The notes beneath the pieces are model-generated. The model was not told where the DNA came from, made no database searches, and worked only from the letters and a program-made list of their open reading frames with translations. Below are positions 35,400 to 47,653 of a DNA stretch of 64,000 nucleotides, one piece after another. Source of the DNA: Selaginella moellendorffii (taxonomy: Eukaryota > Streptophyta > Lycopodiopsida > Selaginellales > Selaginellaceae); the NCBI RefSeq assembly GCF_000143415.4, contig NW_003314300.1, forward strand, positions 1,038,230 through 1,102,229. Direction: 5' to 3'. Every line of letters starts with the position of its first letter. Position 1 is the first letter of the stretch. A program made the translations under genes and the position numbers.

Positions 35400-36290
35400 T
35401 TAGTGTTTTTATATCCCAGATTGCTTGTCGAGGAAATGGAGAAACCACTGTTTCAGCAACAATATCTTTCGCTTCAAAGGTAGTGTCTACACTGGGAAAA
35501 AGAGCAAACTTTGATGGATTATGTTCCAGGCTGGAATCAAAGTGTTCGTTACTGGAGGTATTGGAGGAGTTCATCGACAGGGCGAGTCAAGGAAGCCCAA
35601 GGTTCCCCAAGGTTCATACTTTTGTGTCTTTAACTTTGTTTTTATTAAGCTCCTCGGACTTAACAGAACTCGGTATAAAACCCCAGTTGCGGTGGTTTGT
35701 GCAGGGGTAAAATCAATCCTTGACATTCCACGAACACTTGAATACCTTGTCAGACCATCGTATAGCGCACGGGCGTTTTAATATGAAACAATTTGCAGGA
35801 AACTCAAGGAGCTACTCAACTGATGAATTTCCGGCATTTTTTACTCCTAAAAGTGGCTGAAAAGCACCTTGCCGAGCAGACAACGTGGAGGAGGTAAGCT
35901 CTAGTCATCGTCGTTATCAGCTCTAACTTGACACTGCAGAGGCAAATACGAAGTTTGGATTGGGTTCGGGCATTTTGATCGGGTTTCCAATACCCGCAGA
36001 CCATGCAGCGGCAGCTAAGAACGTGGAATCGGCCATACAATCGACATTGCATGAAGCAGAGTACGTCTCAGTGATTTCTCTCTTGCTATTCCTACGTGTT
36101 TTTTTATAGGAGCAGATATTGCCGGTAATTTTGTGACGCCATTCTTGCTCAAGCGCGTCACTGGAGGCGATTCATTGGCTGCAGGTATCCTTTTGTTTGG
36201 TGTTTTTCTTTGCTACAATTGATAGTTATCCAGCTCGTGAAGAATAATGCACTCGCTGGTGCGAAATGTTGCAACGGCTCTAAATCGTCT
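35400..36290 (+). pseudogene. Pseudouridine-5'-phosphate glycosidase (PsuG/IndA family) pseudogene
   Basis: PsuG-type enzymes split pseudouridine 5'-phosphate into uracil and ribose 5-phosphate. Family blocks on the plus strand are RGNGETTVSATISFASK (35430-35479), an intron, then [20 protein letters not shown] (from 35530), SSDLTELG (35655-35680), [20 protein letters not shown] (from 35682, other frame), TDEFPAFFTPKSG followed by TGA where Cys is expected (35820-35860), GLGSGILIGFPIPADHAAAA (35958-36020), GADIAGNFVTPFLLKRVTGG (36111-36183) and LVKNNALAG. Small introns are kept. The frame change before TPVAVV and the TGA make it non-functional as read. The N-terminal catalytic part with the usual ALEST motif is missing. 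Confidence 0.82.
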
Positions 36291-36429
36291 TGACACTCGA
36301 CCCCAATTGGTAGAAATGTCACACCAATTGAAACCAATTGAGAAGATCCTAACTCGTTGCGCAACGAGTTAAGATCTTTTCAAGAACTTGGTTAAAACTC
36401 ACCCTTTTCTCATCACTATGCCAGGGAAT

Positions 36430-36533
36430 TGAGAAATTAGTCCGTGAACTTATCCGGTTTCTCCGAGGACCACTGGCACTGATTTCTCTCGCGCTTCTCA
36501 CAGCTTCCATCGCCTTATACGCCGCTCGATAGG
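36430..36533 (+). other. Short open frame with a C-terminal hydrophobic segment, origin unknown
   Basis: Reads EKLVRELIRFLRG followed by an 18-residue hydrophobic stretch and YAAR, then a stop at 36531. It looks like a tail-anchor or the last exon of a membrane protein. I do not recognise it. It lies between the glycosidase and FRO pseudogenes. Confidence 0.25.
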
Positions 36534-36708
36534 ATTAATGTCCCTTTCGACTGGATGGGAAGGCCTGTAACCCAAGTAAGCTCTTTTCTCTAAAACTTTG
36601 CATTGATATACCTGTTGTGATTTGTTTGCCATTGTTACTGTAAGTGACTCAGAAACAAAAAAGAGAAGAAAAAATGCACCTTGATCTTATCACTTTTTTG
36701 CTGGCTTC

Positions 36709-38350
36709 TAGATGGGAACAAAAGTTCAACATTGTTGGAACAATCTTTGGTATGACTAGAGCCCTCCCTTTGCGTTTCTCAGTTGCGCGGCTCTTTCACT
36801 CTTCCGGCTAACAAACATACTATTCGAGCATGCCGTGTGCGCGGTACCACATTTGGACGGGGCATATCACGTGTTCCTCTGGACTGTCCGTGCTTGGTTT
36901 ATATCCTCTACTGGACAATGGCAAACAAATCACAAGAGGTATATCAATTTTTACAGAAAAGAGCTTACTTTGGTTTCTCTCTTTCAGCTTGTAAGGTGGC
37001 ACAAGATCGACATAAGTGGTTTCACTGGATTGTTTACTTGGATCGTCGGCCTTCTGATTTGGGGACTTCTCTAGCTCCATTCCGGAAGCACAGATTCGAG
37101 CTCTTTTACTACACACACCAGCTTTACTTTGTCTTCAATATTGGCTTTGCTCTTCACCTCGGGAGGAATGGCTCGCCATCATCATCGCCGGAGTGTTTCT
37201 TTTCTTCATCGATAGAGCCTTCCGGTGCCTGCAATCGATGAGGCACGTTGAGGTGGTCTCGGCAAAAGTCATCTCTCCAGAAACTCTGGGGCTCACTCTC
37301 GCTAAAGTTCCTGGTGAGAAGCACATACATTTTTCTGTTCTTCGCTGTTAACTTATGACTTACTTGGACAGATTGAAGAGCCCGGCCGCAAGTGTGATCT
37401 TTCTCAACTTGCGCCATCTCGAGATTGCAGACATCCTTTCACTGTTACATCGTGCTCAACTTTGGACGTGGATCGAATTACTATTCTCGTGAAATGCCGT
37501 GGAAGATGGACCTGCTGCTCGATCAGGAGCGTCTTCACGAGAACAGCTATCCCGCACCCTTTGAAGCAGCAGTTGAAGGCCTCATGGTCACGAGCTTGAT
37601 GTAAGTATTTCGGCTCAAAATGCATTAAAACTCTACCTTTGTGCTGAAGATGTCCAGCTTTGATCTTCGTGGCCGGAGGAAGTGGAGTCGGACCATTCAT
37701 CGCTCAGGCTTGCACCAAAGAAAATCGTTTTCATTCTGGCAGTCAAGTTTTCCTAGGAGCTCCAGATTCTACATTCCATCTCACCTCTTCCATCGCTTCC
37801 GATATCTCCGCTGCAGATTTCTTGAAACTTCATGCTTATGTCACTCGTGAAAGCGAAAGTGATCTTGAATCCCCCGTCAAGTTGAGTCTGGAAATCCAAA
37901 CGCGAAGAAAGTTCTGCAGCAACAATCCTGGCATCTTTCGCAGGATACATGCTCATCGCGGGACTGGTGCACACATCTATCCAATGGACCACAATACGTA
38001 CCAAGTTTGCTCGAGATCGGGTAGAGGATTTGCGCCGCTTCTCGAGTACGTGGTCGCCATTTGTGCCTTTGATGGTGGAACTATCCTCCTGTGGAACTGG
38101 TCCAAGTCGACTCTAATCTTGTAGACGCGCCAGTGATAGACCCAAGCTCGACGAAAATAAGACCAAGCAACGTGGTTTATGGAAGACGCCCGGATTTCCA
38201 ACTCCTCAAGCAAGGAGAAATTCGATTTGTGATCTAAGTTGCGTGTTTTTGTCACAGAGATCTGCGCTGAGCACACAAGCAAAAACAAGGAATGCATAGT
38301 TGTGACCAGAGGGCATGCAAAGGACAGTGCCGAGCTCAACTTGCACCCCT
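36709..38350 (+). pseudogene. FRO: Ferric-chelate reductase (FRO) pseudogene
   Basis: Degenerate copy of the intact FRO gene just downstream, in the same order and strand. Matches are to exon 3 (WEQKFNIVGTIFG; YHIWTGH near 36845), exon 4 (RWHKIDISGFTGLFTWIVGL near 36990-37060, then HRFELFYYTHQLYFVFNIG in another frame), exon 5 (SPAASVIFLNL, and HPFTVTSC in another frame near 37430), the nucleotide site (FVAGGSGVGPF near 37665), and the C-terminal HPLNFEL (near 38345). At least four frame changes are visible. Exons 1 and 2 were not found. It is a decayed tandem duplicate. Confidence 0.85.
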
Positions 38351-38713
38351 TAAACTTTGAGCTCTGGAACTTAGAAGAAAGCTATGGCTTCTTTTTGCAA
38401 TAGAGACAAAAAGAAAAGAGAGTATTGTTTGGAAACACGAAGGATCATACCTGTAGCAAATTCTTGCGTGATGCTTCACGCGAGGGATCTCCACACCACA
38501 GCGCAATCACAGGCGCAGAAAACAAAAAACCATATATAGAAACTCTTTGTTTGACAACGAACAAACACTTGTTTATGTCTTATGGGCACGGGCACGGGCA
38601 AAATCCACTAAAATATACAATCATGGATTAATCCCTCCAGCTTGCTAAAGGGGAGTTGACAATTTTATGTACTATTTTGCATGAAGCAAGGGCAGTACAT
38701 CGTACAGCTTTTG

Positions 38714-38728
38714 CATGAATATATACTA
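38714..38728 (+). promoter_or_regulatory. Candidate TATA box of the intact FRO gene
   Basis: AATATATACT lies about 45-50 bp upstream of the start codon at 38769. Confidence 0.35.
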
Positions 38729-38768
38729 GACAGAGGCCATTTTCGTTCTCACATTCCTCTCATCCGCA

Positions 38769-41310
38769 ATGGCTTTTCTTCGCCTTGCTGCCAAGGTTTT
38801 CATGGCGATTGTCTTCGCAGGATGGATGATGGTCTGGATCATGAGGCCAACGAGAACTTGGACAAACAATTTCTGGAATCCAGTTCTTCGTCATGTCTCC
38901 ACCAAAGCATATGGCGACACTGGTATATAATCTCGCCAGGAAATTGATAGCACTGCTCACTGTGATTCTTCCAAAATCTTTCCAGGGGCATACACTCTTA
39001 TTTACTTCTCCCCCATACTACTGGTGGCGTTTGTTGGAGCCATTTATCTTAGTTACAGCAAGAAAAGCAAGTGAGCTAGAATCTCNNNNNNNNNNNNNNN
39101 NNNNNNNNNNNNNNNNNNNNNNNNNNNNNNNNNNNNNNNNNNNNNNNNNNNNNNNNNNNNNNNNNNNNNNNNNNNNNNNNNNNNNNNNNNNNNNNNNNNN
39201 NNNNNNNNNNNNNNNNNNNNNNNNNNNNNNNNNNNNNNNNNNNNNNNNNNNNNNNNNNNNNNNNNNNNNNNNNNNNNNNNNNNNNNNNNNNNNNNNNNNN
39301 NNNNNNNNNNNNNNNNNNNNNNNNNNNNNNNNNNNNNNNNNNNNNNNNNNNNNNNNNNNAATTCACGAACTCTCAACTGAGATTTATTTTTCTTGAAAGG
39401 TGGCAGAGGAAGTTTAACATCGTTGGAGGCAGGCTTGGAGCTGCAGGAGCCGTCCCGTTTGCTTGTCTTTTCTTTCCAGTTGCAAGATTTTCCTCCCTTT
39501 TCCAGCTTATCAAAATTCCTTTTGAGCACTCAATCCGGTATCACATTTGGATTGGGCATATTATGATGGTTATATGGTCAGCTCACAGTATCGTGTATGT
39601 CATGTATTGGCCAATTGCTCACAAATCCAAAGAGGTAAAGCCTTTTTAAAAATATTTTTAAAAAAATTATTATACTGTTTTTGGTCCAGTTTATTTTGTG
39701 GGAGAAGACGAGCATTGCTGGTTTTACTGGCATGTTTGCATGGATTGTTGGACTGCTTATTTGGGTCACGTCACTCAATCCTGTTCGCAAGCAGAGATTT
39801 GAGCTCTTTTATTATACCCATCAGCTCTACATTTTGTTTGTGATTGGATTCGTTTTTCATGTGGGAGAGAAATGGCTTGCCATGATGGTTGCAGGGATTT
39901 TTCTCTTCACCATCGATAGACTATTCAGGTTCTTACAATCCAGAAGGCATGTTGAGGTGGTATCAGCGAGGATGATCTCTAGTGAGACCATAGAGCTCAC
40001 GTTTGCAAAACTCCCAAGTATTATATTTATCTATTTTTTATTTCTGTATTAATCTATTTTTGCAGATATGAATTATCCCGCAGCAAGTGTGATTTTTGTG
40101 AACCTCCCTGCAATTTCGGGTCTCCAGTGGCATCCATTTACAGTCACCTCCTGCTCTGGAGTCGAGCTTGACAAGCTCTCGATTTTAGTGAAGTGCAGTG
40201 GAAAATGGACATACAAGCTCAGGGAGCTGATCGTCCAAGAGGGTTACAAAGGCATTTCCAACGAGAATCCAAGTCCATCTCATTTTGAAGCTGTGATCGA
40301 AGGTCCCCACGGGCATAACATTGACTATTTGCATATGTAAGTGTATCAAATATTTGACTTTGCTTTTATGATGGGTTACTTTGTTAGATATAAGACGTAC
40401 TTATTCGTTGCTGGGGGAAGTGGAATAGCTCCTTTTCTATCGATTATCAAGGATCTCCTCCACAAGGTCCAAACAAAGCAGCGCACTCCACCGGAGAAGA
40501 TTGTTCTTGTGTGGGCGGTGAGGAAGTTGGATGAGCTTGACATCCTCAAAACAATATCACTCGAGTCAATATGCCCAGACTTCATACAAACTCTTCAAAT
40601 CGATATTCAAGCTTATGTTACTCGCCAAGATATAGAAGGAGAGAAGCAACAAGCCCGGGAAAATGGGGTGTACAATGAAAAGCTGGACATTGTCAGGTTT
40701 GCTGGAAGAGCAACAACAACATCAGTGTATGCCGAGCCTTCTCCAACACGAGACATCAGTAAGATCAAGAAGCAAGTTAGAGGAATCTCGAGAACTCAAG
40801 GCTACAAACTATATGCTGCAACGATCTTGGCGTCTTTCCTCGGTTACATGCTCCTTGCGGGAGTTATTCATCGCTATTACATCTTTCCACAAGATCACAA
40901 TACTTACAAAGCTTTCTCAAGAGCAGGGAGGGGCTTCATCTCGCTCATGGAATACATTGCTGGAGTTGTGTTCTTTGGTGGAGCAACGATTCTCGCTTGG
41001 AACTGTTGGAAAGGAAAAGACTTGCACCTTGTAGATGCGCCATATGTGGGTTCCATTTCAGCTGAAGTTGGCCTCAAGCCAACCAGCATTCAGGTTGGAA
41101 AGCGTCCGGAGTTTCAAGGTGAATTGATGATCAAACTTTATAGAGGGATTAAGCATTTGATTATGTGCAGACATTATTCCGGAGCATTCAAAAGGAAGGA
41201 AGGAGTATGTGGGAGTGTTTGCGTGTGGACCTGAGGGAATGCAAGAAAGTGTGGGAGTACTTTGTCAAGCTCACAAGCTCAACTTTCATCCTCTTAACTT
41301 TGAACTGTAA
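38769..41310 (+). CDS. FRO: Ferric-chelate reductase / FRO family (7 exons, 647 aa)
   Basis: FRO proteins pass electrons from NADPH through FAD and two haems across a membrane to reduce Fe(III) or Cu(II). Exons are 38769-38922, 38986-39070, 39400-39634, 39690-40017, 40066-40336, 40388-41118 and 41171-41310. All borders are GT-AG and the frame is kept throughout. Features: an N-terminal membrane segment (VFMAIVFAGWMMVWIM), the ferric-reductase domain with haem-ligand histidines in RYHIWIGH (128, 133), SAHS (142), YYTHQLY (202) and FHVGE (215), an FAD motif HPFTVTS (290-296), an NADPH motif VAGGSGIAPF (365-374), two more membrane segments near 550-600, a CGPEGM motif at 620, and the C-terminal HPLNFEL. 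The length is slightly below the usual 700 or so aa. The assembly gap falls in intron 2, and the phases on both sides match, so probably no exon is lost. Confidence 0.92.
39086..39359. other. Assembly gap (274 N)
   Basis: A run of N. It lies inside intron 2 of the FRO gene, between donor AGCAA|GTGAGC and acceptor TTGAAAG|G. Confidence 0.98.
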
Positions 41311-43446
41311 CGTGTGTTTCTGGGCTTGGAAGATTTTATTACTTTTGAAAACAATGTTCTCTACACTATAATATGGTATCAGCATAATTTGAAGTTAAAG
41401 TTTCTACTTATTAATATACTTTACAAGCTTAGTAAAAAATTTAAATTTCTTACTATTTTTCTTTTTATAAACTTAAGTAAAAATTTGCAAAAATCAAGCT
41501 ACTGCTCCAATCTGCCAGCCCAGCACGATCAACAACATGCAATGGCTCCACAACGTGCACATGAGCTTGATTGAGCCCACTTCTTCCTCTCATAATCAGT
41601 TCACTAGGAATTTGCACTCGAATTCCCACTCGTCTGCAGCCCATTCCAGGTGCCTTCCCCTGCCAAGGCCACCAAAGTCAACCAAGCTCATCTTCACAGG
41701 CTTGATTGAGCTTGGGGGGATTGACAAGGGCTGATATGATGGAACGGGAAAAGCTACTGTTGAATGCTTGTTGTATACAGTCTTATATACTCGTTCATCT
41801 CCTTTAATCTCTCTTAGATTCCTGCTGCAGATTCCTGTGTCCTTGACACCTTGATTCTTGCTCCAACACGATCCATTCTCCCAGATGGCCTGGAACGAAC
41901 AGAAACTGCATGGATATTGTATACAGAAATAAATCAATCTAATCTTTTGAGCATTGCTCAGGACACAAAAATGCATTCTTTTGTGAATTTGGTTTGTCAA
42001 GGTTTGCAAGAACTACACTTCAGCATACAATCCCAAGCTGTGAATGCCGGGCTTAGGGATCAAATCACAGTGCATGCTAAGTTGATGGCATCCGCAATCC
42101 AATGCCCAATGCAGACAATAGGACAGCAGTTCTTGAAATTTTTGTTACTTATAATATACTTTGTAGTAGATTAGGGTGGGAAGGGGGAGGGTAAAAATTC
42201 ATGTTTTTTTATGAAATTGTTTGCTCTTAGTCATATCTTACATGATTTTTATAACGATCTGTCCACTAATCACTTGTTGGATCCATATTTTTGTTGATTT
42301 TTTTTTCCAATATAGAGTTTGTATATTTCCTTCATTCATCCCCCCTATGGCACTCAATCACTGTCCTTGTATCAGTTCTAGATAGTGTTAATGGGAGTTG
42401 CCTTCCACCTCAACTTCTATTAGTAGTGTTGCTATAAAATCAATTGTATGCCATATCACATATTGCCAAGAATCCAGTGCTCCTAATTTTGCAAGATTCA
42501 ACCTATCATCCCTACCAAGAAGACAAGAGTTGAGCTGCTTGAGAACCAATCCAATAGGGACATGGTTGTTGAATTTTATCTATTTTCAATCTCCTAGTGA
42601 CCAGCTGCTTCATTTGGATTCCTAGGTAGCATTGCCTTAGACCTGACTCATCTGATTGACTCACTTCGGCTGTAAGAGAGGTATGAACACACTTGATTGG
42701 CTATGGTCCTAGCTGTGTGATATAGCAATCATTGCTATTGCAATTGAGGACAAGAAAAATCCTAATTTAAATGTGGATTCAAACTTATAGTTTTTTTACT
42801 TATACATTGCATGTAGCAATGTTTATTGTAGTACCATATTTATAATTTATAAACACAAAATTAGTCTTATTTTATTTGTGAGTGCATGGAATATGGAAAT
42901 GGAATACAGAAATGTGCATGTCAATTAACCTAAAAATCCTAGTTTATATATAGATATATATGAGCAAGTGGTCTGGATTGAAATCAATCTAACAACTATT
43001 AAAATCCTACTTTACTAATATTAATATATAGCATTGTAGCTATACATTTAGACCCCCTCATCTCAAAAGAATGGAAGAAAGTTAAGGTCCTCTAATGGAC
43101 AAGCTAGGATCTAAAGGAAGCTTTGATGGATCTATAAGTGGTGTTAATTGTTCATAATCTTTTTGTATGAAGTGTTTTAGCCATTACACATTGTTGTGAA
43201 TGTGACTTTGGGTATTGAAAGTTATCTATTAGCCAGTCCTTATGGACACTCTTTTCTTACTATCACGATGGCAGGAGATCGGTATTGTTGGATCTATTAT
43301 CAGTCTCCGCTTAAGCTAGTTGAGAAACTGGTCTTCGCGTGTGCATTTAACTAAAAGAGCATAAGGAAGGAATTCCTAAATATCTATTTAGTCAAGCATA
43401 TTTGACCTGGTTAGAGAAACTCATTTGTTGACTTGCACTTACTAGT
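41311..43446. other. AT-rich intergenic DNA, nothing firmly recognised
   Basis: Short open frames near 41596-42174 on both strands show no known domain. The remainder is AT-rich with no clear transposon border. Confidence 0.4.
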
Positions 43447-43906
43447 GTTGGGAACCCTCACGATATTGACAGTGGTCCCTCAATATTCGCTAAATGATAG
43501 CTTATTGTGTTTGCTAAACACCCTCGTTATCAAACCCTTTGTGTTAGTCTCATTTCGGTCCCAAATACTATTTATGGAAAGTGTCTAGATTTGCTCATTT
43601 GGCACATTTACAGAATATGGAGATTATTCTGAACACAATGGTGTTCGTCCCGTGTCCAAATTCGCAATCTAGCGCCATTTCATATTTAGTAAGTTTTGAG
43701 TTTGTCCTAGAGACTAACTCATAATACTAAAGGAGGCTTGGGGTGAAAGCCCAAACTGTGTGTTTCTCCACACCATGTGTCCTATGGACACATGGCATAT
43801 GACATATAGCATGACACATGGCATATAGAGGGTTTAGGTTTTGCTTCGTGGTGTTATCCTATGGTAAATCACCATAGGATAAAGGGTCAAAACCACATGC
43901 ACTACA
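43447..43906 (+). mobile_element. Probable 5' LTR of a decayed LTR retrotransposon
   Basis: The right end is well supported: ACTACA at 43901-43906 is followed two bases later by TGGTATCAGAG (43909-43919), the classic site complementary to plant initiator tRNA-Met. The left end TGTTGGGAACC at 43447 is the most likely TG start (460 bp) but is unconfirmed, because no second LTR was found in the window. A perfect 12-bp inverted repeat (43854-43882) lies near the end. Confidence 0.55.
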
Positions 43907-43919
43907 TTTGGTATCAGAG
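43907..43919 (+). promoter_or_regulatory. Primer-binding site for initiator tRNA-Met
   Basis: TGGTATCAGAG at 43909-43919 matches the plant iMet primer-binding consensus over 11 bases. Confidence 0.75.
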
Positions 43920-46900
43920 AAAGAGTCTCAATGAGTACTATACAATGAGATTGGGCAACCAGTTTCGTTGCATACGCAGAGATGAAAACGATGATCCGAG
44001 TGGGTATATATTTGGGTGCAAAGGCTTCGTAATCGTTCCTTAGGTATGAATTTGGTTACCTTTTTGTACTATAGTAATATGAGTTTACTCTTGGGCTCAT
44101 AAGTGGGATTGAGTTGTTCCATTTGCATGAGTTTTCACTTGGGATCGTGAGTGAAGCACATTAGCAGCTCCAGGTTACACTCTGAGTTGGCAAGATTAAT
44201 GTTAGCCTATCAGTGGTTCCATGAGTTGTTCCTTGTACCATGGGTAAAAGTAAACCTTCCCTAGGTTTGCTATGAGTGACAAATAGGCTAGTCCATAGCT
44301 GTTTAGCACGGCACTAGTGGATCCATCTTAGGTATGATTACAAGTGGATCAATCAAAGACTGTAGGGATGAGTCTATTGATTCAAGTATTTATTGCCGTG
44401 CTCTCTCATAAACTTTTCTTGGATTGGACTAAAGGCAATGTGAAAGTAAGCTCGAGGTTTAATAAAAAATGAGACCGAAAAAAGAGTCGTTAGAGACGAA
44501 AGATCAAACACGTAAATCATCTTCTTTTCTTGAAGAGATGAGTTGCAATAAGGTGTAACTCATTGCTCATATTCACATCATGCAGTCAAGAGTCCCTACC
44601 TTGATGTATGTTAGAAATGATGGTCTTACAAATGGTGAGTTATAAGATGGATAGCGATGAAGCGCTAAACTATTTTGTCTAAGCTTGTTATTGAAGACTT
44701 GGGTTGCAATGCTCAATTTTTTTCTAGGGAATCTTGCTATTGCTCTTTGAGTAGTTTGGTGCTAGATTAGTTTTGAGTTTGGTCGGAAAGAGAGCGGCAT
44801 GAGTTTGTCTGTGTTGTGAATAAAAGTTAGTGGTGGTGGGTGTTGTAAATCTCTATCAGCGGAGTGTGGCATTTATGTTGCATTTTGTCGAATTGAGTTG
44901 ACACTTAATAGTCACATAAACCTTTGAAGTAATGAAATGGGTGTTGCTCGTGGTATTACTCAATTGATGATCAAGTCATTGTGATATTTATATCATATTT
45001 ATGTGATAATAAGCAATATGTTTACGAAGTTGTTTGGTTAGACGATGATTAACCCTAAAGTGGTTGATAGTGAAACTAGTCTACTTGCACAAAGTAGCAT
45101 TGTAGTAGCTTTGACTGGATTCTCAATGGTGATCCATTATGCTAAGTTTAAATTGGTACCTTGTTCTCTAGAGGGTTTACCCATAAAGTGTTGGAAAAGG
45201 GTTGTAACATTCACTTGCTATAGCTTGTCGGTCGATCTGTTAACACTTGGAGTAGATTGTTGGATGGAAAAGGTGTGATGTTGAGGCATTGATATCAATA
45301 ACATTTGTATTAGTGGAAATGACATTGTTATGTTGAGTGATGAGGAACTTTCCTTAGAGCTTGATTTTCCATATTATTTTTCTTGTTAATGTTTTGGCTT
45401 TACATTGGATCTTGAAAGTGGTTGAAAAAAAGTGTTAGTGCAATGTGGATATTCAAAGATGTGGTCTTCGTGATCAAGCCTTAGATGTTCATTTTGCAAT
45501 TTTGCAGATATCGATGTTGGATGTCGGAAGTATGGGAAAGAAGATGTTCGAGGCTTAAGTATACTATGGGTCATGAGAATTAGTGTTAAAGTGAACCTAT
45601 GTGAAGTTGTAAGTAGAAGGAAGTTGGTTGAGTTTTGAAAGTTTGTATTCTTGGACTGAGAGTCATTCTTTTTCTAAGATGGAAATTTTTCCACAAATTT
45701 TCTTAAACTTTTTCGATGGTTGATTTGTTGATCACTTTGCCCGAAAATCATTTCGTTTTCGTAAGCTAGTACAAACTAATGAAATGGTTAGTATGTAGTT
45801 TGTATGATGCAACCCAAAAGGGATGTTGATTTTTGGGGCTAAAGCAATTGAGTGGGATAGAGTTTTGAATTGGTTTAGAAAAGTGGTTGTTGCACTTTTC
45901 TAAGAAAGGTGACCCTTATGCCTTTTTTCTATAGCGTTCTGCTTGGTGGCAGATTGCACCTTGCATTTCGTTAGGCTTTATGAGGGTAGTGAGCTCTCAC
46001 TGATCTTGACTTAATCTTGGTAGCCTTGCGCTTTGGCTGAGGATGGTGATGTCCAACTTAGTTGTTTGAAATTGAGATATAATACTCGTATTATAGCTTT
46101 GTTTATGAGGAGGTTGTGTACCGATATGAGTTCATCTCATAGTCTTCACTTTAGTTTTGGCTGAGTGTTGATCATGCATAGTTAGCCTCTTTAAGGCATG
46201 CTTAGAGTTATTAGCTAAATGCATTAATGAGTTTATTGCGGTTAACCACTTGAATCAGTTTTAGATTGATGCAAAAATGCTTTTCATTAGCTTTGGCATT
46301 ATGAAGTTTAGCTTATGAATGTGTTGAGGAGGATATTGTGGGTTGTACCATGATTTCTTCTTTAGCATTGAAGTTAGTTCATGCATGACTTATGATCATT
46401 GTTAGGCAAAACTTGGCTATAGACTTCTTCAAGTTTTTGGTTCCTTGAATTTTCATGCTTGTTGTTCATTTGTTAGAAGTTGTTGGAGAAGGCATTTGGC
46501 TTATTAGCTTTGATGTTGAAGTTGGCTTTTCATCTAGTAGTTATAGATGATGATTGACTATCATCTAGGATAGTTAATTATCTTTGTCAGTGATTTTGCT
46601 TGATTATTGTTGATCTAAAATGATTTATTGTTCTTTGGGATAGTGGATTCTTTATTCGATGATGCTTATGCATCTTTCTCTGATGGGATGATTGATGATA
46701 TTTTGTGATGATTAGTTGTTCGCTTGATGGCTAATGGCTTTTTACATTACCACATATTCTTTGTGGTTTGCTTTGGATTGGTCTTTTGGGTTTAAAACAT
46801 CGGTAGAATATTGTTGACACTTGCTTAAATAACTTGAGTTCCTTCGTATTGTGATTGGGATCTATTCAGATTGGCTAGTGTAGTAGTGAATATGAACATT

Positions 46901-47653
46901 ATGTTTGTTAGTCTTACCACATTCATTCTATTCTGTTGATTATTGCTCAAGTTAGTTCTGATAGATTTGGGTGTAATTTCCTTCGGATGATACATTCGCG
47001 AGCATTTTGCTTATCAGTCAATAATACTTTGTGTTTTTTGAGTTATCTTTAGTAAGTTGCTTGGCATTTTATCTGCAATCTTTAATAGTTAAGTTTTATC
47101 ATTGAGTTTACTTGATGATATACTTACTATTGAATTTTGTTGGATGGTGAATCGTATGTTTACCAAAATGATGATCTTGGTGGTTCTTATACTCTAATAC
47201 TAGTTTATTGGATGATAACTTATTTGGAAAACTTTTGTGTTCTCATTTAAGATATATTCACTAATAATTAAGTCTCTAAGATATCATTGTCTATGACTTT
47301 GATATTGTCCATTTATTAATCTTTAAATTTGGGTTAGTATAGGCAGACTAGCTTTAGCACTTCGTGTGCATGGTGAAATCTCTAGTCATGGGTAGCTACT
47401 GTCGACTAGTTACATAACCCGCCTCTTTGTTGATGTTCCTTATTCCGTTAAAAGGGCGTGACCATGTAAACAACTCTAACTACTTGTTTATAGTAGTCTA
47501 TCTAAACCTTACCGACGGGTTTGGTTTCTTTGTTTAGGAGGGTTGGGGCCTTTGGCTTTTCTCTCTATGTCCCTACAGGCAGGGGCATATCACACTTTTG
47601 TAAGCTGGGTGACATCCAGAGTAGCAAGGGTGGCTGACTCCATTGGTCATTTC
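43920..47653 (+). mobile_element. Internal region of the decayed LTR element, strand-biased and non-coding
   Basis: About 3.7 kb after the primer-binding site with no long frame on either strand. The plus strand is rich in T and G and strikingly poor in C, especially 46200-47300. No gag or pol motif was recognised. It ends at the border of the next LTR element. Assigning all of it to one element is inference. Confidence 0.4.

Noticed and set aside
39076-39529. Frames crossing the N run
   Set aside because: They exist only because N was translated as X.
41596-42174. Frames of 137 (minus) and 107 (plus) codons
   Set aside because: They overlap on opposite strands, no family was recognised and no splice continuation was seen.
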